Shown here one piece after another: positions 47,149 to 55,759 of a DNA stretch of 64,000 bases (position 1 is the first letter of the stretch; the number at the start of each line of letters is the position of its first letter). Location of the stretch: contig NZ_JBHSGG010000041.1 in the NCBI RefSeq assembly GCF_042654365.1, positions 1 to 64,000 of the forward strand. Direction: 5' to 3'. The notes beneath the pieces were generated by a model. It did no database searches and was not told the origin of the DNA. It saw nothing but the letters and a program-made list of their open reading frames with translations. The translations under genes were made by a program, and so were the position numbers. The stretch is from Coralloluteibacterium thermophilum. Its GTDB lineage: Bacteria; Pseudomonadota; Gammaproteobacteria; Xanthomonadales; Xanthomonadaceae.

Positions 47149-48425
47149 TGCACGACGCCGCCAGCCAGGCGCTCCGCCTCGACGCCATCCAGGGCCGGTA
47201 CGACCCGGGCCTGATCGCCATCGTGCTCGCGATCGCGAGCCTGGGCGTGGTCATGGTGGCCTCGAGCTCCATCGCCATCGCCGAGGGACTGTCGGTCGGG
47301 CCGTTCTACTTCCTCACCCGGCACCTGATGTTCCTCTGCGGCGGGCTGGCGCTGGCGATCTGCTTCATGCGCACCGAGCTCAAGTTCGTCGAGAAGCACG
47401 CCCACCTCGCGCTGCTGCTGTGCTTCGTCGCCCTGCTGCTGGTGTTCCTGCCGGGCCTGGGCAAGACCGTGAACGGCGCGCGGCGCTGGATCACCCTGGG
47501 CGTGTCCAACTTCCAGGTGGTCGAGGCGGCCAAGCTGCTCTTCATCGTCTGGCTGGCGAGCTACCTGGTGCGCTACCGCGACCAGGTGCAGTACCAGTGG
47601 CGCGCGATCTTCAAGCCGGTGCTCGTGGTCGGCGCCCTGGCCGTCCTGCTGCTCCTGCAGCCGGACTTCGGCTCGGCCGTGCTGATGATCGCGGTGGTCG
47701 GCAGCATGCTGATGCTCGGCGGCGCGAGCATCCCGCGGCTGATGGCGCCGGTCGCCATCGTGATTCCGGTCATGGCGGCCGTGGCCTGGGCCGAGCCCTA
47801 CCGCGTGCGGCGCCTGACGTCCTTCCTCAATCCGTGGGAGGACCCCTTCCGCGACGGCTTCCAGCTCACCCAGGCGCTGATCGCGGTCGGCCGCGGCGAG
47901 TGGTTCGGCGTCGGCCTGGGCGCCAGCGTGCAGAAGCTGTTCTACCTGCCCGAGGCGCACACGGACTTCATCATGGCGGTGATCGCCGAGGAGCTGGGCT
48001 TCGTCGGCGTGCTGCTGGTGGTCGCGCTGTTCGCCCTGTTCACCTGGCGCGCCTTCGCCATCGGCCTGCGCGCGATCGAGATGCGGCGCTGGTTCGCTGG
48101 CTACTGCGCGTTCGGCGTGGCGATGTGGATGAGCCTGCAGAGCTTCGTCTCGATGGGCGTCAACCTCGGCCTGCTGCCGACCAAGGGTTTCACCCTGCCG
48201 CTGATCTCGTCCGGCGGCTCCAGCGTGCTGATGACCTGCGCCGCCATCGGCCTGCTGCTGCGGGTGAGCTACGAGGTCGAGCGCGCCGCGCGCCAGGTGG
48301 CGCGGGCGCGCGGGGAGGAGGGCGAGCCGGAGCTGCCCGCCGCCGACCCCGAACCGACCGCGGCACCCGCACCGGCGCGCGGCCTGCGCGAGCGCGTGCC
48401 CCCGACCCTGGGAGGTCTCGCATGA
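47148..48425 (+). CDS. ftsW: Septal peptidoglycan polymerase FtsW (SEDS family)
   Basis: SEDS glycosyltransferase working with FtsI; 425 residues, about ten spans from residue 22 on. Family stretches are GARRWI, QPDFGSAVLM, RVRRLTSFLNPWEDPFRDGFQ and the C-terminal GLLPTKGFTLPLISSGGSS. The last 45 residues are a Pro/Glu/Ala-rich cytoplasmic tail. The stop overlaps murG by 4 bp. Confidence 0.96.
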   Translation: MHDAASQALRLDAIQGRYDPGLIAIVLAIASLGVVMVASSSIAIAEGLSVGPFYFLTRHLMFLCGGLALAICFMRTELKFVEKHAHLALLLCFVALLLVFLPGLGKTVNGARRWITLGVSNFQVVEAAKLLFIVWLASYLVRYRDQVQYQWRAIFKPVLVVGALAVLLLLQPDFGSAVLMIAVVGSMLMLGGASIPRLMAPVAIVIPVMAAVAWAEPYRVRRLTSFLNPWEDPFRDGFQLTQALIAVGRGEWFGVGLGASVQKLFYLPEAHTDFIMAVIAEELGFVGVLLVVALFALFTWRAFAIGLRAIEMRRWFAGYCAFGVAMWMSLQSFVSMGVNLGLLPTKGFTLPLISSGGSSVLMTCAAIGLLLRVSYEVERAARQVARARGEEGEPELPAADPEPTAAPAPARGLRERVPPTLGGLA

Positions 48426-49504
48426 GCGGCGCGCCCGTGCTCATCCTCGCCGGCGGTACCGGCGGGCACATCTTCCCCGGGCTCGCGGTCGCCGAGGCCC
48501 TGCGCGCGCGCGACGTGCCGGTGGTCTGGCTCGGCGCCGCCGGCGCCATGGAGACGCGGCTCGTCCCGGCGCGCGGGATCGAGCTGCGCACGATTTCGAT
48601 CGCCGGCGTCCGCGGCAAGGGCGCGGCGACCCTGCTGCTGGCGCCGTTCAGGCTCGCTCGCGCGGTCTGGCAGGCGATGGCGGCGATCCGCAGCCTGCGC
48701 CCGCGCGCGGTGGTGAGCTTCGGCGGCTTCGCCGCGGGGCCCGGTGGCCTCGCCGCCTGGCTGCTCCGCCGGCCCTTGCTCGTGCACGAGCAGAACCGCG
48801 CGCCGGGCATCACCAACCGCGTCCTCGCGCGCCTGGCGCGTCGCGTGCTGACCGGCTTCCCCGACAGCTTCGCCGGGCGCTGCGAGGAAGTGGTCGTCGG
48901 CAACCCCGTGCGCGACGCCATTGCCGCCCTGCCGCCGCCCGAGGACCGCTTCGTCGGCCGCGACGGCCCGCTGCGCGTGCTCGTGCTCGGCGGCAGCCAG
49001 GGCGCGCGCGCGCTGAACCAGGGCGTCCCGCTCGCACTCGCCGCCCTCGACGGCCGGGTGGACCTGGAGGTGCGCCACCAGTGCGGCGAGAAGTTCGTGG
49101 AGGAGGCGCGCGCCGCCTACGCGGCGGCGGGCCGTCCGGTGCAGGTCGAGCCCTTCATCGCCGATATGGCCGAAGCCTATGCCTGGGCCGATCTCGTGGT
49201 CTGCCGGGCCGGCGCGCTGACCCTGGCCGAGCTGTGCGCGGCCGGCGTCGGCAGCGTGCTGGTGCCGTTCCCCGCCGCCACCGACGACCACCAGACCCGC
49301 AACGCCGAGTTCCTCGTGGACCGCGGCGCCGCCCGCCTGCTTCCGCAGGGCGCGGCGTTCGAGGCGCGCCTGGCCGCTGTGCTGGAGGAGGTGCTGGGCG
49401 ACCGCACCACGCTGCGCCGCATGGCCTCGGCCGCGCGCGCGCTGGCGCGGCCGGACGCGGCCGGCGACGTCGTGGCCTGCATCCTCCAGGAGGCGCGCCC
49501 GTGA
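48422..49504 (+). CDS. murG: UDP-GlcNAc transferase MurG
   Basis: Peripheral membrane GT28 enzyme that converts lipid I to lipid II; 360 residues. The first Gly-rich loop GGTGGH is at 11-16; further motifs are SFGGFAAGPGG, HEQNRAPGITNR, LGGSQGARALN and CRAGALTLAEL. Overlaps ftsW and murC by 4 bp each. Confidence 0.96.
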   Translation: MSGAPVLILAGGTGGHIFPGLAVAEALRARDVPVVWLGAAGAMETRLVPARGIELRTISIAGVRGKGAATLLLAPFRLARAVWQAMAAIRSLRPRAVVSFGGFAAGPGGLAAWLLRRPLLVHEQNRAPGITNRVLARLARRVLTGFPDSFAGRCEEVVVGNPVRDAIAALPPPEDRFVGRDGPLRVLVLGGSQGARALNQGVPLALAALDGRVDLEVRHQCGEKFVEEARAAYAAAGRPVQVEPFIADMAEAYAWADLVVCRAGALTLAELCAAGVGSVLVPFPAATDDHQTRNAEFLVDRGAARLLPQGAAFEARLAAVLEEVLGDRTTLRRMASAARALARPDAAGDVVACILQEARP

Positions 49505-50931
49505 GCCGCCGCCTGCAGCAGACCGGCGACCTCGCCCGCGCGCACTCGCGCGTGCATTTCATCGGCATCGGCGGCGCCGGCATGAGCGGCATCGCCGAGG
49601 TGCTGTGCACCCTGGGCTACAGCGTGTCCGGCTCGGACATGGCCGACAGCCGCGCGACCCGGCGCCTCGCCAGCCTCGGCGTGCGGGTCGCCCGCGGCCA
49701 CGACGCGGCCAACCTCGCCGGGGCCGACGTGGTCGTGGTCTCCAGCGCCATCCGGGACGACAACCCCGAGCTGGTCGCCGCCCGTGCGCAGCGCATCCCC
49801 GTGGTGCCGCGCGCGGAGATGCTGGCCGAGCTGATGCGCTTTCGCCGCGGCATCGCGGTGGCGGGCACGCACGGCAAGACCACCACCACCAGCCTCATCG
49901 CCAGCGTGCTGTCCGAGGGCGGGGTGGATCCGACCTTCGTGATCGGCGGGCAGCTTCTCGCCGCCGGCGCCAACGCCCGGCTCGGTACCGGCCAGTGGCT
50001 GGTCGCCGAGGCCGACGAGAGCGACGGCAGCTTCCTCCGCCTCAATCCGCTGATCGCCGTCGTCACCAACATTGACGCCGACCACCTGGAGAACTACGGG
50101 GGCGACTTCGCGCGGGTCCGCGCGGCGTTCTCGGAATTCCTGCACCGCCTGCCGTTCTACGGGCTGGCGGTGCTGTGCATCGACGACCCCGAGGTCGCAG
50201 CGCTGGCGGCGGCCATGCCGCGCCACACCATGACCTACGGCTTCGCCGCCGAGGCCGACGTGCGCGCCGAGGACGTGCGCCAGGCCGGCGGGCGCACCCG
50301 CTTCCGCCTGTGCCTGCCCGAGGGCGAGTGCGCCGAGGTGGTGCTGGCCATGCCGGGCGAACACAACGTGCAGAACGCGCTGGCCGCGGCCGCCATCGGC
50401 TGGCAGCTCGGCGTGGACGCCGCGGCCATCGGCCGCGCGCTGGAGTCCTTCCAGGGCGTCGGGCGCCGCTTCAACGCGCTGGGCGAGATCGAGTTCGGGC
50501 GCGGTCGCGCCCTGGTGGTGGACGACTACGGCCACCACCCGCGCGAGCTCGCCGCGGTCTTCGCCGCCGCCCGTGCCGGCTGGCCGGAGCGCCGCCTGGT
50601 GGTGGCCTTCCAGCCGCACCGCTACTCGCGCACCCGCGACCTCCTCGACGACTTCGCCGCCGTGCTCTCGCAGGCGGACGCGGTGGTGCTGACCGAGGTC
50701 TACGCCGCCGGCGAAGCGCCCATCGCCAATGCAGACGCCCGGGCGCTGGCGCGCGCGATCCGCTCGCGCGGACGGCTGGAGCCGGTGGTGGTCGGCGCCG
50801 CCGCCGAACTGCCGCAGGTGCTGGTGGACGTCCTCGCCGACGGCGACCTGCTGCTGGTCATGGGCGCGGGCGACATCGGACAGATCGCGCCCGAGCTGGG
50901 CGTCAACGGTTTCCCAGGAGTCTCGCGATGA
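49501..50931 (+). CDS. murC: UDP-N-acetylmuramate-L-alanine ligase MurC
   Basis: Adds L-Ala to UDP-MurNAc; 476 residues. N-terminal UDP-binding FIGIGGAGMSGIAEVL, ATP loop GTHGKTTTT (122-130), DESDGSFL and DDYGHHPREL follow in the normal order. The GTG start lies in a GTGA overlap with murG; no better start is nearby. Confidence 0.96.
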   Translation: MSRRLQQTGDLARAHSRVHFIGIGGAGMSGIAEVLCTLGYSVSGSDMADSRATRRLASLGVRVARGHDAANLAGADVVVVSSAIRDDNPELVAARAQRIPVVPRAEMLAELMRFRRGIAVAGTHGKTTTTSLIASVLSEGGVDPTFVIGGQLLAAGANARLGTGQWLVAEADESDGSFLRLNPLIAVVTNIDADHLENYGGDFARVRAAFSEFLHRLPFYGLAVLCIDDPEVAALAAAMPRHTMTYGFAAEADVRAEDVRQAGGRTRFRLCLPEGECAEVVLAMPGEHNVQNALAAAAIGWQLGVDAAAIGRALESFQGVGRRFNALGEIEFGRGRALVVDDYGHHPRELAAVFAAARAGWPERRLVVAFQPHRYSRTRDLLDDFAAVLSQADAVVLTEVYAAGEAPIANADARALARAIRSRGRLEPVVVGAAAELPQVLVDVLADGDLLLVMGAGDIGQIAPELGVNGFPGVSR

Positions 50932-51881
50932 GTCGCGTCACCGATCCCGCCGCCTTCGGCCGCGTCGCCGTCCTCATGGGCGGGACGTCCAGCGAGCGCG
51001 AGGTCTCGCTCGAATCGGGCCGCGGCGTGCTCGCGGCGCTGGCGGCGCGCGGCGTCGACGCGCATGCGGTGGACGGCATCCCGGCACTGCTGGAGGAGAT
51101 CCGCGCCGGTCGCGTCGACCGCGTGTTCAACATCCTGCACGGCGGAGACGGCGAGAACGGCGTGCTGCAGGGCGCGCTGCAGGCGCTGGGCGTGCCGTTC
51201 ACCGGCAGCGGCGTGCTGGGCTCGGCACTGACCCTGGACAAGATCCGCACCAAGCAGGTGTGGCTGTCGCTGGGCCTGCGCACCCCCCGCTACGTGCGCC
51301 TGGCGCCCGGCGACGACGTGCACGCGGCCGCGCGTGCGCTGGGCCTGCCGGTGATCGTGAAGCCGTCCTGCGAAGGGTCGAGCGTGGGCGTGAGCCGCGT
51401 GTTCGACGACGCCGACCTCGATGCCGCCGTCGCGCTGGCCGCCCGCTACCCGGGCGAGCTGCTCATGGAGCAGCTGATCGAGACCGACGGTCCGGACGCC
51501 GGCGAGTACACCGTCGGCATCCTGGGCGAGGAGGCGCTGCCCTCGATCCGCATCGTCCCCGCCGGCGCCTACTACGACTACCACGCCAAGTACGTCGCCG
51601 ACGACACCACCTACCTCTGCCCCGGCCTGGACGGCAAGGCGGAGGCGGCGATGCGCGCCCTGGCGCTGGCCGCATTCCATGCGGCGGGCTGCACCGGCTG
51701 GGGCCGCGTCGACCTGATGCGCGACGCCCAGGGACGCGACTGGCTCCTCGAGGTGAACACCGCCCCCGGCATGACCAGCCACTCCCTTGTCCCCAAGGCC
51801 GCCCGTGCGGTCGGGATCGAGTTCGAGGCGCTCTGCTGGGCGGTGCTGGAGACGTCGCTGGCGGCGGAGGGGCGGTCGTGA
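50928..51881 (+). CDS. ddlB: D-alanine-D-alanine ligase
   Basis: ATP-grasp ligase making the D-Ala-D-Ala used by MurF; 317 residues. Stretches are VLMGGTSSEREVSLESG, ALQALGVPFTGSGVLGSALTLDK, VKPSCEGSSVGVSRV and the C-terminal EVNTAPGMTSHSLVPKAA. It starts in an ATGA overlap with murC. The dcw overlap chain is broken after it by a heptamer array. Confidence 0.96.
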   Translation: MSRVTDPAAFGRVAVLMGGTSSEREVSLESGRGVLAALAARGVDAHAVDGIPALLEEIRAGRVDRVFNILHGGDGENGVLQGALQALGVPFTGSGVLGSALTLDKIRTKQVWLSLGLRTPRYVRLAPGDDVHAAARALGLPVIVKPSCEGSSVGVSRVFDDADLDAAVALAARYPGELLMEQLIETDGPDAGEYTVGILGEEALPSIRIVPAGAYYDYHAKYVADDTTYLCPGLDGKAEAAMRALALAAFHAAGCTGWGRVDLMRDAQGRDWLLEVNTAPGMTSHSLVPKAARAVGIEFEALCWAVLETSLAAEGRS

Positions 51882-51894
51882 TGGTCGCTCTCAT

Positions 51895-52149
51895 GAAGCG
51901 GGAAGCGGGAATCGGGAATCGGGACCCGTGGGTCCGGATGACATCGCGGCCTGGCCTGCTGTCGGCGCGCAGCGGCGGTAGCGCACGCGCAACCGGATTG
52001 CGGCAGCCCGCAGGTCCCGCTTCCCGCCTCCCGATTCCCGGCCGCCCCACAAGGTGGCCTGGCCTGCTGTCGGCGCGCAGCGGCGGTAGCGCACGCGCAA
52101 CCGGATTGCGGCAGCCGGCAGGTCCCGCTTCCCTCTTCCCAATTCCCGG
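51895..52149. repeat. Heptamer inverted array between ddlB and ftsQ, with a 108-bp direct duplication
   Basis: The left arm (51895-51929) has units GGGAAGC, GGGAATC, GGGAATC, GGGACCC. It is followed by two direct copies of a core plus right arm (51948-52041 and 52056-52149), 108 bp apart. The cores are identical over about 60 nt (GGCCTGGCCTGCTGTCGGCG onward) with one change at the end; each right arm starts CAGGTCCCGCTTCCC and then differs in its units. The element ends 9 nt before the ftsQ ATG and is the only large gap in the dcw cluster before ftsA-ftsZ. Confidence 0.88.
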
Positions 52150-52158
52150 CAACACCCC

Positions 52159-52968
52159 ATGACCGCCCTCGTCCGCATCCTCGCCTGGACCATCGCGCTG
52201 GCGCTCGTGGCGCTGCCGGTGGTCGCCGTGCTCAACGGCTGGGTCGCGGGCGATCGCTGGCCGATGCGGCGCTTGCTGGTGACCGCCGAGTTCGGGCGGG
52301 TGAGCGACGAGCAGGTGCGGGCGGCGGTGCTGCCGCATGCGCGCAGCGGGTTCTTCGCGGTCGAGCCGGCGGCGGTGCGCGCGGCGGTCGCGGCGCTGCC
52401 CTGGGTCGAGACGGTCGAGGTGCGCAAGCGCTGGCCCGACGTGCTCGAGGTCGCCATCAGCGAGCACCGCCCGTTCGCGCGCTGGGGCGAGGAGCAGTTG
52501 CTGTCCGAGCAGGGCAGGCTGTTCAGCACGCCCGGCGAGACGCCCATCCCCGAGGGCCTGCCGCAGCTCTTCGGGCCGCAGTCGCGCATCAGCGACGTGG
52601 TCGCGCTCTACCGCAGCGCGCAGCCGCTGTTCGCGGTCAGCGGGCGGCGTGTCGAGGGCGTCCTGCTGAGCCCGCGCGGCAGCTGGACGCTCACGCTCGA
52701 CACCGGCACCGAGGTGGTGCTCGGGCGGACCGATCCGCAGCCGCGCATGGAGCGCTTCGCGCGTCTCCTGCCGCACGTGATCGCCGCCGAGCAGCGCCCG
52801 CTGCTGCGCGCCGACCTCCGCTACACCAACGGCTTCGCCCTGGTCTGGGGCGAGCCCGATCCCGAGGCGCCGGCCGCAGGCCGCGCGCCGCTCCGCTCCA
52901 CTCCGATGTCGCGCGTGGCCGCCGCCGCAGCGCGCGTCACCTCCATGCAGGCACAGGCACGCACATGA
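52159..52968 (+). CDS. ftsQ: Cell division protein FtsQ
   Basis: Bitopic membrane protein joining early and late divisome parts; 269 residues. One span (about 8-30), then the POTRA domain (about 37-108, starting RRLLVTAEFGRVSDEQV, which includes WVETVEVRKRWPDVLEVAI) and the FtsQ beta domain to about 245. The Ala/Arg-rich tail (about 235-269) is unstructured. The ATG follows the array directly and has no Shine-Dalgarno. The stop overlaps ftsA (ATGA). Confidence 0.94.
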   Translation: MTALVRILAWTIALALVALPVVAVLNGWVAGDRWPMRRLLVTAEFGRVSDEQVRAAVLPHARSGFFAVEPAAVRAAVAALPWVETVEVRKRWPDVLEVAISEHRPFARWGEEQLLSEQGRLFSTPGETPIPEGLPQLFGPQSRISDVVALYRSAQPLFAVSGRRVEGVLLSPRGSWTLTLDTGTEVVLGRTDPQPRMERFARLLPHVIAAEQRPLLRADLRYTNGFALVWGEPDPEAPAAGRAPLRSTPMSRVAAAAARVTSMQAQART

Positions 52969-54200
52969 ACCGCAAGGGCGACAAGTCGCTGATCGTCGGG
53001 CTCGACATCGGCACCTCGAAGGTGGTGGCGCTGGTGGGCGAGTACTCGCCGGGCAACCCCATCGAGGTGATCGGCATCGGCAGCCACGAGTCGCGCGGGC
53101 TCAAGCGCGGCGTGGTGGTCGACATCGAGTCCACCGTGCAGTCGATCCAGCGTGCGGTCGAGGAGGCGGAGCTGATGGCGGGCTGCGAGATCCGTTCGGT
53201 CTACGCCTCGATGTCGGGCAGCCACACCCAGTGCCGCAACTCCCCGGGCATCGTCCCGATCCGCGACGGCGAGGTGAGCTACGCGGACCTGGACCGGGTG
53301 CTGGAGGCGGCCAAGGCCGTGGCGATCCCGGCCGACCAGAAGATCATCCACGCCATCGCGCAGGAGTACATCGTCGACAACTCGCAGGAGGGCATCCGCA
53401 ACCCGGTCGGCATGTCCGGCGTGCGCCTGGAGGTGCGGGCGCACCTGGTGACCGGCGCGATGAGCGCGGCGCAGAACGTCTCCAAGTGCGTGCAGCGCTG
53501 CGGCCTGCAGGTCGACGACCTGATCCTGGCCTCGCTCGCGTCCTCGACCGCGGTGCTCACGGTCGACGAGAAGGAACTGGGCGTGGTGCTGGTGGACATC
53601 GGCGCCGGCACCACCGACATCGCGGTGTTCGTGCAGGGCGCGATCCGCCATTCCGCCTCGCTGCCGATCGCCGGCGACCAGGTCACCAACGACATCGCCC
53701 ACCTGCTGCGCACGCCGACGCCCGAGGCCGAGCAGATCAAGGTGCGCTACGCCTGCGCGCTGGCGCAGCTGGCGACCGCCGAGGAGTCGATCCAGGTGCC
53801 GAGCGTGGGCGACCGCGCGCCGCGTCGCCTGGCCCGGCAGGCGCTCGCCGAGGCGGTGCAGAACCGCTACGAGGAGATCTTCGAGATGGTCCAGGCCGAA
53901 CTGCGCCGCTCCGGCTTCGAGGAGCTGGTGCGGGCCGGCCTGGTGCTCACCGGCGGCGCCGCGAAGATGGAAGGCGTCGTCGAACTGGCCGAGGAAATGC
54001 TGCACATGCCCGTCCGCGTGGGCATTCCGCAGCACGTCACCGGCCTCGGGGAAGTGGTGGGCAACCCGGTGCATGCCACCGGCGTCGGCCTGCTGCTCTG
54101 GGGATCGCAGATGGAGCATCCGCGCCGCCCGGTCGTGCCGGCGGGTCGCGCGGGAACGCTCTGGAACAAGCTTCGGAATTGGTATCGCGGGGAATTCTGA
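52965..54200 (+). CDS. ftsA: Cell division protein FtsA
   Basis: Actin-like protein that anchors FtsZ to the membrane; 411 residues. Phosphate 1 loop VGLDIGTSKVVALVG (about 10-24), domain 1C/SHS2 region, phosphate 2 loop VDIGAGTTDIAVF and adenosine motif LVLTGGAAKMEG. The C-terminal amphipathic helix (GTLWNKLRNWYRGEF) is the membrane-targeting sequence. Followed by a 121-nt leader before ftsZ. Confidence 0.97.
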   Translation: MNRKGDKSLIVGLDIGTSKVVALVGEYSPGNPIEVIGIGSHESRGLKRGVVVDIESTVQSIQRAVEEAELMAGCEIRSVYASMSGSHTQCRNSPGIVPIRDGEVSYADLDRVLEAAKAVAIPADQKIIHAIAQEYIVDNSQEGIRNPVGMSGVRLEVRAHLVTGAMSAAQNVSKCVQRCGLQVDDLILASLASSTAVLTVDEKELGVVLVDIGAGTTDIAVFVQGAIRHSASLPIAGDQVTNDIAHLLRTPTPEAEQIKVRYACALAQLATAEESIQVPSVGDRAPRRLARQALAEAVQNRYEEIFEMVQAELRRSGFEELVRAGLVLTGGAAKMEGVVELAEEMLHMPVRVGIPQHVTGLGEVVGNPVHATGVGLLLWGSQMEHPRRPVVPAGRAGTLWNKLRNWYRGEF

Positions 54201-54217
54201 TTTTTAGCGGTACGCGT

Positions 54218-54240
54218 CCGCGGCGTTGTGGGAGCCGCGG
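54218..54240 (+). promoter_or_regulatory. Hairpin in the ftsA-ftsZ leader
   Basis: A perfect 7-bp stem (CCGCGGC/GCCGCGG) with a 9-nt loop lies 17 nt after ftsA and 81 nt before ftsZ. The rest of the leader is unusually A/C-rich (for example ACACCAAGAACAACAACACA) and ends in a strong GGAGG 10 nt before the ftsZ ATG. It could be a processing or regulatory structure that lets ftsZ be expressed more strongly than its upstream genes. Confidence 0.4.
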
Positions 54241-54321
54241 GCTGTAACACCAAGAACAACAACACACGAAACACCGGCAACAGACATCGACTCAGCGCTT
54301 TAGGACTCTGGAGGACAACTC

Positions 54322-55548
54322 ATGGCTCACTTCGAACTCGTCGAGAAGATCGCCCCCAACGCGGTGATCAAGGTCATCGGCGTCGGCGGCGGCGGCGGCA
54401 ACGCCGTCTCGCACATGGTCAACAGCGCGGTGGAGGGCGTGGAGTTCATCACCGCCAACACCGACTCGCAGGCGATCCGCAACTGCGGCAGCAAGCTGCA
54501 GCTGCAGCTCGGCGGCAACGTCACCAAGGGGCTGGGCGCCGGCGCCAACCCGGAGGTCGGCCGCCAGGCCGCGCTCGAGGATCGCGAGCAGATCATCGCC
54601 GCCCTGGAAGGCGCCGACATGGTCTTCATCACCGCAGGCATGGGCGGCGGCACCGGCACCGGCGCGGCGCCGGTGGTGGCGCAGCTCGCCAAGGAGATGG
54701 GCATCCTCACCGTCGCCGTCGTCACCAAGCCCTTCCCGTTCGAGGGCCGCCGCCGCATGCAGGTGGCGCTCAAGGGCATCGAGGAGCTGTCGCAGCACTG
54801 CGACTCGCTCATCACCGTGCCGAACGAGAAGCTCATCACCGTGCTCGGCCGCAACGCCACCATGATCCAGGCGTTCCGCGCCGCCAACGACGTACTGCTC
54901 GGCGCGGTGCAGGGCATCGCCGACCTGATCGTGCGGCCGGGCCTCATCAACGTCGACTTCGCCGACGTGCGCACCGTCATGAGCGAGATGGGCCTGGCGA
55001 TGATGGGCACCGGCTCGGCCCGCGGCGACGACCGCGCGCAGGCCGCCGCCGAGGCCGCCATCCAGAACCCGCTGCTGGACGACATCAACCTGCAGGGCGC
55101 CAACGGCATCCTCGTCAACATCACCGCCGGCCCCGACTTCACCATGTCCGAGTTCGACGAGGTCGGCCGCACGGTGGAGGAGTTCGCCGCCGAGGACGCG
55201 ACCGTGGTCATCGGCACCGTGCTCGACCCGGACATGCAGGACGAGGTGCGCGTCACCGTGGTCGCCACCGGCCTCAACCGCGCCGCCGCCCGCCAGCCGC
55301 TCCGCACCCCGGAGAAGGAGCCGCAGCGGGCGCAGGTCAAGCTGGTGCGCAACGCCACCACCGGCATGGTCGAGTACCCGCTGGGCGCCAACCCGGCCAT
55401 GGGCCACGCCCAGCCGGCGGCACCGATGGGCCTGCGCGCCCGGCCCGACGCCGACGCCGGCAGCAGCACCGCCAGCGCCGACACCGGCAGCGACAGCAAG
55501 CACGCCTACCTGGACATCCCGGCGTTCCTGCGTCGCCAGGCCGACTGA
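54322..55548 (+). CDS. ftsZ: Cell division GTPase FtsZ
   Basis: Tubulin-like GTPase of the division ring; 408 residues. The GTP-binding G-box GGGTGTG is at 108-114; the T7 loop NVDFADVRTVM follows near 210. A variable linker (about 320-395) leads to the conserved C-terminal peptide HAYLDIPAFLRRQAD that binds FtsA/ZipA. Strong ribosome-binding site GGAGG. A terminator lies downstream. Confidence 0.98.
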   Translation: MAHFELVEKIAPNAVIKVIGVGGGGGNAVSHMVNSAVEGVEFITANTDSQAIRNCGSKLQLQLGGNVTKGLGAGANPEVGRQAALEDREQIIAALEGADMVFITAGMGGGTGTGAAPVVAQLAKEMGILTVAVVTKPFPFEGRRRMQVALKGIEELSQHCDSLITVPNEKLITVLGRNATMIQAFRAANDVLLGAVQGIADLIVRPGLINVDFADVRTVMSEMGLAMMGTGSARGDDRAQAAAEAAIQNPLLDDINLQGANGILVNITAGPDFTMSEFDEVGRTVEEFAAEDATVVIGTVLDPDMQDEVRVTVVATGLNRAAARQPLRTPEKEPQRAQVKLVRNATTGMVEYPLGANPAMGHAQPAAPMGLRARPDADAGSSTASADTGSDSKHAYLDIPAFLRRQAD

Positions 55549-55652
55549 GCGACCGCCTGAACCGTGCCGAACGCCAACGTACGGCACGGTGGCAGGAGGG
55601 TTAACTCTTTTGTAACATCCGGTCCCCAGCAGGAAAGAGATGTCGATGATTT

Positions 55653-55691
55653 CCCGGGATTGTTCCGTCTCGTGGACAATCCCGGGTTTTT
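55653..55691 (+). terminator. Intrinsic terminator after ftsZ
   Basis: An 11-bp perfect stem (CCCGGGATTGT/ACAATCCCGGG) with a 12-nt loop is followed directly by TTTTT. It ends the dcw transcript about 105 nt after the ftsZ stop; lpxC must then have its own promoter in the next 70 nt, where TAGACTAT (55714-55721) is a possible -10 without a clear -35. Confidence 0.9.
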
Positions 55692-55759
55692 CGCCTTCGT
55701 TAAGACGACGTGGCTAGACTATTCAGCTTTCGTCGCGCTCCTTCCGGAGACCGCACCAG

